A model generated the notes under the pieces. That model searched no databases and was not told the origin of the DNA. It saw only the letters and a program-made list of their open reading frames with translations. Source: Aquilaria yunnanensis (Eukaryota; Streptophyta; Magnoliopsida; Malvales; Thymelaeaceae). Taken from it: a stretch of DNA of 64,000 bases. Position numbers and translations under genes: made by a program. Shown here in pieces: positions 1-12,399 of the stretch. Where the stretch lies: positions 75,992,501 to 76,056,500 of the forward strand of contig CM077593.1 in NCBI GenBank assembly GCA_039654915.1. Reading direction: 5' to 3'. How positions within the stretch are numbered: the first letter of the stretch is position 1; every line of letters starts with the position of its first letter.

Positions 1-106
1 TTGCCCATTTTTTTTGCTACCGCAAGTTACACCACTTTGGGTACTAGTGTAGCGTAGCAGTTTACCTATTTATGACAAGACTTTCTAATTAGCCTTGCAT
101 TGGTCT

Positions 107-701
107 CTAACGTTGGGAGTAAATTACAAAAATGGTCTCCAATGTTTAATTTTTATTTTTTTTGTTCCTAACCTATTGAATGTTCTATTTTATTTTTAAA
201 CCTATTAAAATTGTTTCATTTTGATTCCTTACCAAATGAAATTCATTAACTCAGAATAACTATTTAACACAAATTTTTGAAATTTTAATTAAAATATTTG
301 GTAACCATTTTTCATAAATTTAAACAGTTTAATATTTTTTAAAGTAAATAGACAATTTAAATTTTTTCTTAAATAAAATAAGTTCAATTTACAGAAAGTT
401 AAAAAAAGTTGAATTGAATACTCCATTAACCATAAAAAAAATATTATATATATCAAATTTATTATGTGAAAATTATCAAATAGTTTAAATTATATTCTAA
501 AAAATTGTTACGAGAAAAATACTTTGAGTTGACAAATTCCATTAAATGGGAAGGAAATGAAATATTTTTAATAGATTTAAGATTAAAAGGAAATATTTTT
601 AATAGGTTTAGGACCAAAATGAAACATTAATAGGTTAGAAACTAAAACAAAACAATAATTAAAGGTTAGGAAAATTTTATGCAATTTACTGCCAACATTA
701 G
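107..701. mobile_element. Long-TIR MITE, probably MULE-derived
   Basis: The left arm (about 107-260) and right arm (about 525-701) are imperfect reverse complements. The outer ends read ctaacgttgggagtaaatt on the left and, reverse-complemented, ctaatgttggcagtaaatt on the right. The interior is AT-rich and non-coding. Long arms without a transposase are typical of Mutator-like foldback elements or MITEs. No convincing target duplication could be resolved. A related single arm is seen at about 14815-15000. Confidence 0.6.
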
Positions 702-959
702 GCAATACTGGGTTAACATAAAAAACCAAACAAAAAAAATAGTATAAATGGCTCATTGTAAAAGAAGGTTATCACACATGTTGAATTTATAGGAAAATAG
801 TTACCAAATAATTTAAATTATAATTTTAAAAGTTAATACTAGATAGTTACTTGAGACTTATCAAATTCAAGTGATTAGAAATTGTCCTTCTTGAAGTTTA
901 AATTGTTCTATAATTTGTTGCCAGTTAATAGATGTTGTAAACTAAGTCTTTTCTTTTTT
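702..959. other. AT-rich spacer, nothing recognised
   Basis: This stretch lies between the MITE and the LINE remnant. It is AT-rich and has no coding signature on either strand. A short T-rich run near 950-960 could be the worn poly(A) end of the minus-strand LINE that follows. Confidence 0.4.
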
Positions 960-1358
960 TGGTAAGCAGAATCAAATATTAGATAGAAAAGGAATAGAGT
1001 AATGAGGTTGCCGTCTCATGAGGCAGAGTCACACGCTGCTGAAACATTACCATCAGTGTTTGGCAATCCAAAGACTTCATTAGATGTAGAAGATTGCTGA
1101 CAGTTCTAGAGTAAAAAATATTAAGCGATACAAACCCACGTATAGCCGCCAAAGCTTGAGAACAATTGGATAAAGTAGTAATATTATACAAATTGGCTTA
1201 TAAAGCTAACTGCACTAACCTAGAAATAGCAAGTACCTCTGCTTCAAGAGCTGAAAGGCAATTCTGCTAGGCATAGCCATCTTGATGTTGTGGGTGGGCA
1301 TTAGATCCCATTCAAAGCCAAGCCACAACATCCAAATCTGAAGACCTCCTTCATGTGC
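960..1358 (-). pseudogene. LINE RNase H-like fragment (3' part of a LINE split by Tat element 1)
   Basis: Read on the minus strand, this stretch gives a degenerate RNase H-like sequence, including SALEAEVLAISRLVQLAL and SNCSQALAAIRGF. These resemble the central part of the RNase H domain at the C-terminus of plant L1-type LINE polyproteins. The frame is broken by stops. It ends exactly at the left edge of the Tat element. On the other side of that element (11187 onward) the same strand carries the preceding part of a LINE polyprotein, so the two are read here as one LINE split by the insertion. The domain assignment rests on motif resemblance only. Confidence 0.55.
1354..1358. repeat. Target site duplication of Tat element 1 (left copy)
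   Basis: The five bases before the 5' LTR are tgtgc. The five after the 3' LTR (11182-11186) are tgcgc, a 4 of 5 match. Ty3/gypsy integrases make 5-bp duplications, so this fits one old insertion with one later C/T change. Confidence 0.6.
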
Positions 1359-1752
1359 TGGTAGGAAATGGACCCAGTACAAGGCCCGAAACAACTAAAC
1401 CCTCATATGATGTATCCACGTCATAAAGGCCAAATAAGCTAACAAGGAAATTATCATCTCTGAGGAAATTAAGATCCCAAAATCACAGGATTAGTCGAAG
1501 GATTCATATCTGAGAGCTATTTACTCGGATCTTCCCTAGCTATATAAAGTGTTCTAATTGCCAATCATGAGGTATGACATTTTGACTCTTTACCCTCTAG
1601 CTTCTCTTTGTTCAATGGGAATTTGACTTGATCATCAGAGGGTTTCCCCTGGAAAAACATTTCGGGGCTCTGACATTATCTTTATGTGCAGGACCTTATT
1701 GTAGAGTTAACCATGCCTTTGGGTCAGGCCCATACGATCTCTTTAACTATCA
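1359..1752 (+). repeat. 5' LTR of Tat element 1
   Basis: This 394-bp LTR aligns along its whole length with 10788-11181, including the shared start near taggaaatgg and the shared end actatca. A TATA-like tatataaag sits at 1541-1549 and is the likely promoter. The 3' copy has a weaker acataaac at that place. Confidence 0.85.
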
Positions 1753-1753
1753 A

Positions 1754-1774
1754 ATTGGTACCATCTGTGGGAAC
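1754..1774 (+). other. Primer-binding region of Tat element 1
   Basis: Directly after the 5' LTR the sequence reads ttggtaccatctgtgggaac. It resembles the conserved block found after the LTR of Tat/Athila-type elements, where a tRNA 3' end primes minus-strand synthesis. It has point changes, and the tRNA species is not assigned here. Confidence 0.55.
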
Positions 1775-2279
1775 CATAGTGAACACCCAGAGGTCTTGCA
1801 TGGAGAACCAAGATCAACCGGATAACGAACGAAAGAGCCATCATCCAGTCGTGTCTGTAGGACCCACAAGTGAAGAGACCTACTAGAGGGTTGATTTAAG
1901 AGAGCCTGTGGCACCTTAAAGAGACCCCCGTAAAGGGAAGGTCCTCGCACCATTAGACGATAAACAATTCCAAGCCCTACAACATGCCTTATTTGAGTAG
2001 CTTAAAATCATGATACACGAGGAGATTCAGAGGGCCTTACCTAGAGCCCTCAAAAGAAGCTACAGAAAACCATTTGGCACCTAGGGAGCCTCGCCAAGTC
2101 CATCCTTAGGATCTGCTCCAAAGGGCACGGGCTCCTAAGCCCCTAAAATCCTTATACCAATATGATGGTTTTAAAGGCAGCAACATCAGTGTTATTCTAG
2201 AAAGGCTTGATTAGATGGAATAACATATGTGCTCCCTCGAGTGCCGAAGAGAAGGCCTTGCCCTCAGCATTGATTTTGA

Positions 2280-3140
2280 ATACATGTGGCCCTAACTTTT
2301 TACAGATAAGATAATCAATATGCATGCCTTCGAAGGGTTCCACATACCCATGATTGACCTGTACAATTGCTTTACTAACCTAGTCAACCATTTGCAAAAA
2401 TATTTCACCTATGTGAGATTAGAGAGGGCCTTGGATGTGATCATGTGTAGAGCCTCTAGCTCAACAATAACAAGAGCAGCCATTTCCTGGTTTGGCATTA
2501 ACCAAGGGCATCATTTTTCATCATAAAGTCCTAGGCATTCTTACGTCAGTTCTTGGGGAGTCGGCCGAACCTTAAGATGGTGGTTCAAAAAATGGTGGCT
2601 TACATTTTGAAGATTTAGCAAGGCCATGATAAGCCCCATAAGGATTTTGTTCAATAGTTCAATGTTGAGGTCGTGTAGGAATAGAGACTATCTTTAGAAC
2701 TAAACTTGGTTGCCATTACTCAGGGATTAACATAAGATTCAAGGCTAGCATGGGACCTTTATGAGAACCTTGTAAAGGACATCAAGGAATTCCTTGATTG
2801 GGCCACACAATACATGTATGCGGAAGAACTCAATCGACCAACAGTACCAAGGGAGCAACACAAAAGCAGAGACAGTGGATCCAAGAAGAGGAGTAAAAGC
2901 AATAAACATTCCTGAATAGAGCCCTATAGAAGAAAAACCAAGTCCTTAGATGGCCACCGTTAATGCAGCCCACAAATAAGAAGGATACAAGGAAATACTG
3001 CAAATATGATAAGGGTAATGGGCATGACACCAAGGAGTGCTGGCAACTGAAGAGACTCATTGAGGAGATGATACAACTAGGGAAGTTGAAAGAATATCTG
3101 TTTAAACAGTTGTGCCTTTCCCAAAAGTAGGAGGAGAGGC
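2280..3140 (+). pseudogene. gag pseudogene of Tat element 1
   Basis: The longest open piece (2320-2526, MHAFEGFHIPMIDLYNCFTN onward) matches the start of the retrotransposon gag domain of plant gypsy elements, including the IMCRASSSTITRAAISWF stretch. Near 2992-3100 a worn zinc knuckle reads YCKYDKGNGHDTKECWQLKR, in which the second Cys of the CCHC box is Tyr. The protein would form the virus-like particle and bind element RNA. Several frameshifts and stops mean no full gag can be made. Confidence 0.75.
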
Positions 3141-3316
3141 TTCATAGAAGGAACAATGATGAAGACCATAATAGAGGATGGAGACTAGAAAGACTATGAT
3201 CACCTCTAAGGAACCATAGGAACCCTGGACCACTGGCTATAGTTATCCATATGATTACTAAAGAGAAACCCTCTATAACAAGAAAATGACAAAAATGAGA
3301 GGTTGTTCAATCAGAG

Positions 3317-6300
3317 GTGACTAATCCAGGCAGAATCTTGACAAGATCCGATGGCTTTAAGGCGCTTGTCCCACATATGGATCATCTAGTATTCAGGGCT
3401 TGGATCAACAATTTTGATGTAGAAAAGGTTTATTTAGACACCGGAGCCAATGAGAATGCCATCTTCACTGACTTGCTAGAGAAAATCAAGATCATGTCTC
3501 CCATATTAGGGCCTACCTTTGGGATTGGAAGAAAAAAGGTCCTAACACTTGGAACCATTAATCACCCCTTACACTGGTGGGCATGGATAAAGAGGGAAGG
3601 GTCACTTCTGACTCTCACACTAAAGAATTCCTAATCTTGGACATTAACTCGCCAAACGATGACATACTCGGCAAGCCAACTTAGGTACAATTTTACATCT
3701 GATTTGATGTTAAATGGCTAATGATGGTTTTCATGACCCCTGTTGGTGAACCCACTATCTTTATTGATCAGGCCTTGATCCGACAAAACTATATGGCCAC
3801 TCTGCGATGGCCAAGAGCTGAGAAACTTGTGCTAGTAAAGGCAAAAAAAGAAAATAGGGCAAACCTAAGAGAATGAAAGTTGGCACAACACTATTTAAGG
3901 ATGCTAAGATGGTAGAAGTTACCCCCGAAAAAATGCTAAAAGTTGGTAAATATATCTTACCCAAGGCAAGATAGCCATTCATTCAGTTACTGAAAGCCAA
4001 TTTAGATGTCTTTGTTTGGTCACCCAATGAGATGCCATTAATAGACCCAAAAATTATTATGCATAAACTACAAGCAAAATCTACCACTTGGCTAGTGCAA
4101 TAGAAGAGGCACAATATGGCACCTGAGAGATGAGGCTTTGTCAGAGAAGAAGTTGAAAGGTTGCTAACAGCAGATCTTATTCGGAAAGTGCAATACCCCG
4201 AATGGCTTGCCAATGTTGCCTTGATGAAAAAAGAAAATGGTGATTGGCACTTGTGTGTCGATTATGCTAATCTTAACAATACCTACCCAAAGAAACCATA
4301 TCTGCTACCTTCCATAAACCAGCTAGTTAATGTCACCTCATAATTCAAGATACCATCCTTTATGGATACCATCCTTTATGGATGTTTTCAGCGGTTACCA
4401 CCAAATTCGTATGCAGCCTAAAAATGAAGAAAAAAATGGGCTTCTTGATCGGAGGGGCAGTATACTATTATCAACGAATGCCATTCAGCTTGAAGAATGC
4501 TAGGGCAACCTATTAGCGACTTATGAACTGATTCTTTGCAGAACAGCTTGGAAAGAACAAGGAAGTTTACATAGATGACACAGTTGCCAAAAGTAGAGCA
4601 ATAGGTCACCACTTTGACAACCTTCGTGAAACCTTCCAAAGAATGCGCCAATTCAAAATAAGACTAAACCTCAGAAAATGTACCTTTAGAGTAACAATTG
4701 GAAAGTTCCTTAGAAACATAGTCTTTGAAAAAGAGGTTGACGCAAATCTAGACAAAATTGAAGCTATCTTTATAATGCCTGGCCCACAAAATAAAAAGGA
4801 CATTCAAAAATTGACTGGAAGATTGATAGTGCTCAAATGGTTCATGTCACATTTTGGAGATCGTTATAAGCATTTCTTTCACATACTCAAGAAAGAAGCA
4901 ATATTCAAATGAACTGATCAATGTTGTGAACTTTTCAAATAGATTAAAGATTACCTATAACACCTTCCTACACTGAAGCAGCGAATGCCGAATAAGCTTC
5001 TTGTGCTATACTTAGCTGTAACAGAAGGCTTAGTTAGTGTTATACTTGTACGGGAACATGGGGCAAAACAGTGGCTTGTATACTAAATCAATCAAAGCCT
5101 CTAGAGGGCAAAATCCCAACACCTCACCCTTCAAAAAGCAGTTCCAGCAGTCATTATGGCTTCTTAAAAAATGTAACCATACTTTTGGATGCACTGCATT
5201 ATTGTCCATATGAAGTTCACCCTACGAGACATATTACAGAAGCCAGATATGTCTGGCAAACTTGCTAAATGGACTTGCTAAGTGGTTCATTAATTTGGGA
5301 GAGTATGACATTAATTATGAACCCTAAAATGCCATTAAAGCACAACCCTTGGCGGATTTAGTTGCTAAAATGATGCCACCAGAAACAAGTAAAGATAAGT
5401 AACATGAAAATTTCCTTCTCTAGGAAATGTACAATGAAAGATCCTTTAGACCCGAAAATTGAGGAGTAGTCATCATTCTGAAAGGACCACTGGGCATAGA
5501 AGCAGCTCTCAAAATCAAATTTTAATTCCCTATCACAAACAACTTTGCTGAGTATGAAGCCTTCCTAGTGTGGCTACTGATGGCTGGTTGGGTAGTGGCA
5601 TGATGCCCAAAAATGTACAGTGATTTACAGCTAATACTGAATTAAGTTACCGAAATAATAGGGACAAAATAAGTTACTCTTTGCAAATACCTAAAAATGG
5701 TGAAGGATCTGATGAAGATATTTGATCACGTGCAGGTTCAAAAGATCCCATAGGCCCAAAAGGAAAAGGAAGATGCCCTTTCAAAAAGCCAAAAAGAGGC
5801 CTTGACAGAAGAACTTATAGAACCCTCGATCCACCAGATAAGGTATATGGCCCTCAAAGATGACTTGAGGAAGCCAGTCAAACTCTATCTAGAAACCGGG
5901 ACCCTGAATGGCAAACCCGAGGAAAAAAAGAGGATCAAGATTTGAGTAGAAAGATTTGTTATAATTGAGGATGAACTATACAAATGAGGATTCGTTTTAC
6001 AGTTATAGCGATGCCTAATGCCCTAGGAAGGACAAGAAGTCTTTCAGGAAATCCACCAAGGAGATAGTGGAGCACATATCGATGCTAACTCCTTTGCCCA
6101 CAAAACCTTGTGACAAGGCTGGTTTTGGCCCATAATTTGAGGATAAGCTAGAAAGCTCATCCAGTGATGCCACTATTGTTAGCTCAACTTACAAGTACAA
6201 AGGCTACCTCCCTCCTGAGGCTTTTTGGCCACTAATCCCTGGCCTTTCACCATGTAAATATTAGACTTGATTGCGGCATTGCCCACAACTCCTGGAAAGA

Positions 6301-6985
6301 TGAATACTACATCATGGTGGTTGATTACTTTACCAAGTAGGTGGAAGCAGAGCTTCTAACCTCTATCATGGCTTCGTAGATCATTAAATGATATATGCCT
6401 TTATTTTGTGCATGTTTCCCATTCTTAATTAAATGGACAAGTGGACGTAACCAATAGGACTATCAAAGAATCCTTGAAGAAAAGGTTAAGGGAAGCCAAA
6501 GGCAAATGGGCGGAGGAGCTACCAAGTGTTCTATAAGACTACACAATGATGCCTCAAAGGCCCACGAGAGAGTCTCTTTTTACGATAGTCTATGGAACTG
6601 ATGCTCTTATACTAATAGATATTTCCTACTCGTGTTATTAACCCAAGTATACTACCCAAGTGAGAATGGTGAAGCCCTTAAAGAAAATCTTGACTTGTTG
6701 GAGGAGCTATAGGAAGACACAAGGGTGTGCATGAAAGCTTTTAAGCAATGCATCACCCAAATTCATGAAGGTTAAAAGAAAGAACATATGAGTAAGAGGC
6801 ATGGCCATCGTTACGGAGGAACTGATAGGAAAAAACCCTGGTATTGAGCATTGATGCCTAGCAGGGATGGACCCTACTTAGTGACAAGGAAAATCAAAGA
6901 TGGAGTTTATGAATCATCTAGCCTCGAAGGGATAAAGTTTCCAAAACCTTATTACTCAGACGATCTATTGACTTACTTTGTATAA
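3317..6985 (+). pseudogene. pol pseudogene (protease, RT, RNase H, integrase) of Tat element 1
   Basis: The protease active-site motif LDTGANENAIF at about 3438-3470 is intact. RT follows at about 4140-4900: GDWHLCVDYANLNNTYPKKP, then the catalytic box as YIDDTVAKSR near 4570-4600. RNase H is at about 5440-5830, with NNFAEYEAFL and CPKMYSDLQLILN. Integrase is at about 5990-6985, with a VDYFTK motif near 6320 and the C-terminal part ending around 6985; the middle of its catalytic core appears deleted. The stretch 4350-4382 has a 16-bp tandem duplication. Many stops and frameshifts break the reading frame, so it is non-functional. Confidence 0.82.
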
Positions 6986-7409
6986 TGATATTATTTCACT
7001 TTAACAGATTTGCTATGATGTATTCTTTACAATTGTCTTTAAATAAAAACATTCCTTCATAATGACTTACAATTTTTACCCGTCTTTTTCTGAGTAACCT
7101 ATAATCGCTCCCCAATTACCTAAGAGCGCAACCACTTATAAACATAATAGCCAAGGCATTGTAACATAGTGACTTCTCTAAAACCTAAGTATATAAGTAT
7201 TACAAGCAAAAAAGGAGATCACTTCTAGGAATCATTCTCACATATAATAAGAACTAAATTGTGAAAAAATTTATGCATATTTAAGCATCGTATCCAAAAG
7301 GTTACCAAACAAAATCAATATCTAATTTCCACTAAAAATTCAAAGTTACGAAAAGAGAATGACAAAGACTACAAGGAACTTAGAAGGGAGGGGATCAATG
7401 ATAGACTAC

Positions 7410-10050
7410 CCTAAAATTCATATGGAAAAAGACCTCATCAATGTTAGTAACCGATGCATCCTTATTGAAGCTAGGGATCCCTGCATTCCTGTCCTTTTGC
7501 CACTGTTCGTTATCCAGACCAAGATTGTAGTAAATTGATAAAAGAGAGAGATCCAACTCCTAATTGGCCCACTTCACCAGAAAATGGTAGGAAGGAAAGC
7601 CTTACTTGAATTCAAGGAAAGCATTATTTCCAAGCCCCCTTTCCATATTTCAAATATGCAGGCTGAGCTCCTTCATGCGAGCATTGGCCTTTGTTCAGAT
7701 AAGCTAGTATGCTAAATGACCCTTGCGGCCCCTAAAACCAATTAGCTCAATTTGCTCCATAAGGGGCATCATAGAAACGACAAAACTAGAGCTAGCTTAA
7801 TCTTGGATGGTCATTAGGCATTGAGCCTAGTCGCACATACTTTTCCATTAATAGAGTCTTCTCAACAGTGTCGATCGTGATCTCTACCATCTCCAACAAG
7901 AATGCCTAACGATCGGCCTCCTTAAAGGCCTTTTCCTCCTTTTCCCTAGATGACTTAAGAGCTTTCACCAGCCTCTCCGCCTTCCTCTTAAGCTCCTTGA
8001 TGCACCCATCCCCCTAATCCCTTACCTCTTTCATCAATTTGAGGTCCTGCACTAAAGTAGTCCGAGTGGTACGTTTGCTTTCAAACTTCTTCCTTAAATA
8101 GTCCTTAGCATTTTACAGGACTTCAACTTTAAGGTTGAGGGATTGCATGACCTTCTCTCAGGCAAAATATCATTCCCCAATACCATAGGTAACAATATCT
8201 TCATGTTAAACCAAACATGTTAGAACTAAGCATACACCAAGGCACTAAAATTACCATAGAATATACTTGGAGCAAATTGCAGCCTATGCTCATTAGATGG
8301 TGGCTATTTGCCAAATAAGCGTAGGCCAAAAAGTGCTGATCTCTGGAGATCTTTAACCCATTAAGGATACAGTGGGCGATGTCTATTCGATCCTCAAGGA
8401 TAGATTTGCCAATATCCACTGCCCATAAAGAGTTAAAGACCTGGTCATGCGTGATCTCCTTCAACGTCAAGTTGTGCCTATGTGCTTGACTATATTCAGG
8501 GATCATGTTATGAGGCTGAAAATACTTATCAATTGACAGCTTAAGTAGACCCCACCAAACGAATGCCAACTTACCGAGGATGACCCCCATCGGAATTTTA
8601 GAGAGAAGAAGAGGAAAAAAAGGGTTGACTACTTTCTCCTCCTACAACCCTTACTTGGTTGACTTTTGGGACACTACTGGAGCCTTAGGGCTTGCATCAA
8701 AAGGATGAGCAATGGTCTTTGAGTGCTTCTCCAAAAGGGCTGGATAAAAAGACTCCAAATCAACACAAAACAACATCAAGTCAATAAAATATATGTTGCT
8801 AAATGAAAAATTATCCATGGAAGCCCTATCGTCACCTCGAGTGGCATCGACCCCCATTAAGGCTGTAGGGTGCAACCTTTTCTAGATGAGTTGAGCCTTT
8901 AGAGGAAACTCAGACAAATCTAGAACATGAGGGGCCGACTTGGATGGTAGAGTCCCCGATGACTTCTTGGTCATCCTAGTGGTGTAGGCTACTTTGGTTA
9001 GAAGGATGAGAATCTAGCTAGAGCATTGATGATGTTCTTATGCCTCTTCATGTTCTCTTTGGCATGACTGCTTATCCCTATGGGAAAAAACAAAGTTAAA
9101 AGTAGTTAAAGGCATGAAAATTGAGGAAACTAGGGTGCAAGCACAAAGTATAACTCTTGGTATCTAGGTGGCTTCACTGAGCCAAAAAGTTCCCAAAAGC
9201 CTTCACCAGACTCCTCTACAAACTTTCCATCCAATTAGAGGGATTCTTCGCATCATGATAACTCTGATCCACCATGCTAATCTTCACCCATCGGGGAGTC
9301 ATCTCATCAAGAACTATGTAGTAGATGGGGAACAATACAAAAAAATTGTTATTCCCTACCATTGACTCCAGCCATGTGACTAAGCCAACGTAAGAATGAT
9401 GACCCTCAGAGGCCTCGTATATTGCTAGCCACTGGACCAAGGCCTGCTACATAGTGTTGGCCAAATCACATGGAAATCCCCACGCTGGCTCACTCAAGGT
9501 GAAGACGAAGCGATTCTTCCACCTTCTACATGATTCCCTATAGGATACGAAGGCAAAACACTTGTTCCCTCCTTTATTGGCAAAGGCATTGTGGAAGAAT
9601 CTTTCTTTAAGTCCATCATGTATAACTGGACAAAAAATTCCAGTAAAGGGGCTCACTATCACCATCTTATAGCAAACTATAAATTGATTAATATGTACAA
9701 AAGAGTTCGAGGTCAGCTGTGATGGTGGCACTTGGTAATGATCGTAAAACTGCTCCACTAGTAGGTGGATAGGAAAGTGAAGTCTCACTTGAAGCTGATC
9801 CGTATAGATCGTAAGGGCATCGACTCTCTTATCACCATACGTGAGGCCCCCATCCTTTAATGTCTGATCATGGGAAAAGACGGCCACGATGTTGTTTGGC
9901 CAGTAATACCGCCACAAATTTGTTGCCAAAAGTTCCCTCATTGTGCTCTATCATAACATCCTTTAAAACCTTAACATTGGGAGAAAACAGTATCCTCGAC
10001 GAATCAGCCTCGCCGGTAACAACCCTAAATGATGTTCTTGGGGACTCCAT
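7410..10050 (-). pseudogene. Antisense ORF downstream of integrase (gypsy-type putative transposon domain), element 1
   Basis: Read against gag-pol, the frame starts at an ATG ending at 10050 (MESPRTSF) and shifts once near 9930. It continues through 9941-9447 with LHFPIHLLVEQFYDHYQVPP, then SQLTSNSFVHINQFIVCYKM. This resembles the N-terminal region of the plant-only family called putative gypsy-type transposon domain (Transposase_28), found in antisense ORFs of Tat elements. The C-terminal half (about 8900-7410) is Lys/Glu-rich near 7900-8030 and probably coiled coil. A second open piece is 8590-8201. The same protein, equally broken, is encoded at 61782-59243 in element 2. Its function in these elements is unknown. 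Confidence 0.7.
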
Positions 10051-10771
10051 CTGGAAAAACAATTGCAAAATATGTTAGCACTGTCATTAGCATATGATGG
10101 GCAGTGAAGGAATGGCCGATAGCGGCCAAAAAACCCAAAACAACAGAAAACCCCAACCAAAATGATTGAAAAAAACTACTATTATAAGCTATAAATAAGA
10201 GGCTCATTACCTGATTGTGGAAAGTTTGATCAAAAGAAACTTATTTGAAAAAAGATCTGACAGAGAGAGCATGACAAACAACAATGAACAAGAGTAAGAA
10301 ATGCACTAACAAAGCAAGAGGTACTCAAATGGTAAAAAGAATAGTGCAAAAACCCTACCGTATGTATAGGGAAAACCCATAACCTTTGGGTTACCTCTTA
10401 GAATCCGTCATTGTAATCATTGTGGATTTTTCACTTTATGAAAAGAAGCCACGTGGCCACAAACAGCTGTTAAGAATGGTCATGCCTGCTCATGTCCCTT
10501 ATGCACATTAATTAGACATTGCTTTATCTCATTCCTTGACTGTTGAACTTGCCACATGTAACATAGGATGGAAAGAGCTGGAAAAACAAACGATGATATT
10601 TTTGCAATTTTGTCAAGAAGTAGCCTACAGGGGACTTGTACCCCTCCTGACAAGACAACAATGGGTAAAGCATGGCCTAGTGCAAGAACAGAAGGATCAT
10701 ACCCCTTTTGGACAAACATAGACCACCATTTAAAATAATGAAAATGGAGGGGCCTGGCCCACATTTTCTTA

Positions 10772-10787
10772 TAGAGAGGGGACCTAT
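10772..10787 (+). other. Polypurine tract of Tat element 1
   Basis: A purine-rich run (agagaggggac) lies immediately before the 3' LTR start at 10788. That is the expected position of the primer for plus-strand synthesis. Confidence 0.6.
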
Positions 10788-11181
10788 TGATAGGAAATGG
10801 ACTCGTTATGGGGCCCTAAACAGTTAAACCCTTATCTGATGGATCCGAAAAATTAAGGCCCAACAAGGTAACAAGGGAATTGCCATCTATTAGGAAATTG
10901 AGATTTCGTAATCATGGGATTAGCTAGAGGATCCCTGTCAAAGATCTATTTACTCATATCTCCCCTAGCTACATAAACCCTTATAATTAGCAATCCTAAG
11001 GTATGACATTCTGACTTTTCACTCTCTAGCTCATCTCTATTCACTGAGAATCTGATTTGATCGTTGAAGGATTTTCCCTGGGAAAACATCCTGAGGTTTT
11101 AACATTGTTTTTATGTGTAAGACCTCATTGCGGAGTTCACCATGCGTTTAGGCCACGCCAATACAACCCTTTCAACTATCA
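10788..11181 (+). repeat. 3' LTR of Tat element 1
   Basis: This LTR has the same length and ends as the 5' LTR at 1359-1752, starting tgataggaaatgg and ending ttcaactatca. It is followed by tgcgc, the right copy of the degenerate target duplication. Confidence 0.85.
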
Positions 11182-11186
11182 TGCGC

Positions 11187-12365
11187 CATCCACCAGAAAG
11201 ATATGTGGAGTGCTAGAAGGCCTATCCCTCTTGCATTTATCTCAAACTTGACAAACAGATACAAGGGGTTTGCTTTGAAGATGAAAGACTGAGAAAGATA
11301 TGATTTTGCATAGTGGAGCTGTTGGATAAGATCATTACACTACAAGATAAGGGATGATACATTGAACAAAGAGTTTTGAAACATAATTTCATTCATCCTC
11401 ATCCAAATGATCCAAAGAGTAGCTGCCAAGAGGAAAAAAAAAATATAAATTCTATTTCTTGTGAGAATCCAAGATGTTAAAAAGCCATCCTTGAAAAGAA
11501 AGATTAGTAGAGCTGAGAGGGTTGTCATAAAAATGGCCCCAAATTGCCTACGAACTGTGGCAACCCTAGAATAAATGCATTAAAGTTTCCTCATGGGTAG
11601 TACATCTAAGGCAATAGGAATTTACAAATCCACAAGATTTGATGTCATCGATAAAGCATTTAGAAGACAATTCTAGACCAAGATCTGAAACTTATGGGGC
11701 AGACATGAGGCCTAAAGCCACTTGATAATGCTAAAGAAATGAGGATCTTGATAGAGGCATTGACTATGTCTTTCCAAACCTTGAAGTGGGTTAGAATTAT
11801 GAAGTAGACGGTAAACATACCCCTATTTTGACAAATAGTTGCCCGACTGGCAGCCTTCCCAAACAATAGTATCACCACTAGAGGAAGTTGAAAGGGCTGA
11901 AATGGAAAGAATAACATCTTTGATTTTCCTAGGGATCAAAGATTCCTAAAGGTCTCTATTCTGCCCCTGCTTTTGATCAGAAGCTAGGTCTGCTACTTTG
12001 AGGTTTTTATTGGAGTGAAAAGCCAAGCATGCAGCTCCAAAAAAATCTGGAAATACATGAGGGATCCAGGAGTCATACCATACACAGATTGAAGAACCAT
12101 CCCAATACGCCATTTACAAGCCTAACCAAAAAGGCTATGGCCATGGAGCAAACCACTCCATATTAAAGTTGCATTTCTTTTATTCCCAATCGTCTATATG
12201 GATTGGGAGTTACCATATTTGGTTGTTAGAACACAATAGACCAGTTTGTTAGGTTCCCAGCAAAAATTCTCTAAAAAGTTTGAGTCAGAAGGACTTGGTT
12301 GAAAAGTCTCATACCATTGATTACCAGGCCACCCATCTCTTTTGGTAACAACAAAAGACTTTTTT
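11187..12365 (-). pseudogene. LINE (L1-type) reverse transcriptase C-terminal region
   Basis: Read from 12365 downward, the sequence shows fragments typical of the region after the RT domain in plant LINEs. ATLIWSGLLHGHSLFG and KWRIGMVLQSVYG match the pattern of a restricted hinge plus a strand of the zf-RVT region. Further down, CLRCTTHEETLMHLF near 11630-11570 is the zinc-binding zf-RVT motif. Stops are frequent. The reading direction continues into the RNase H-like piece at 1358-960 once Tat element 1 is removed, so this is the 5' half of the same interrupted LINE. Confidence 0.75.
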
Positions 12366-12399
12366 GCTTGAGATAAAGATCATTTTTATTTGGAGCGGC

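Larger units (their letters stand above)
1359..11181 (+). mobile_element. Tat-type Ty3/gypsy retrotransposon, element 1, degenerate
   Basis: The element is 9.8 kb with two 394-bp LTRs (1359-1752 and 10788-11181), both starting TG and ending CA, flanked by tgtgc/tgcgc. The order is LTR, primer-binding region, gag, protease, RT, RNase H, integrase, antisense ORF, polypurine tract, LTR. RT-RNase H before integrase makes it Ty3/gypsy. The long region after integrase with an antisense ORF is known from the plant Tat lineage. Stops and frameshifts occur throughout. The LTRs are clearly diverged from each other, so the insertion is old. It landed in a minus-strand LINE. Confidence 0.88.

Noticed and set aside
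1628..1886. Short overlapping frames across the LTR edge
   Set aside because: They overlap the end of the 5' LTR and the primer-binding region; coding there is not expected.
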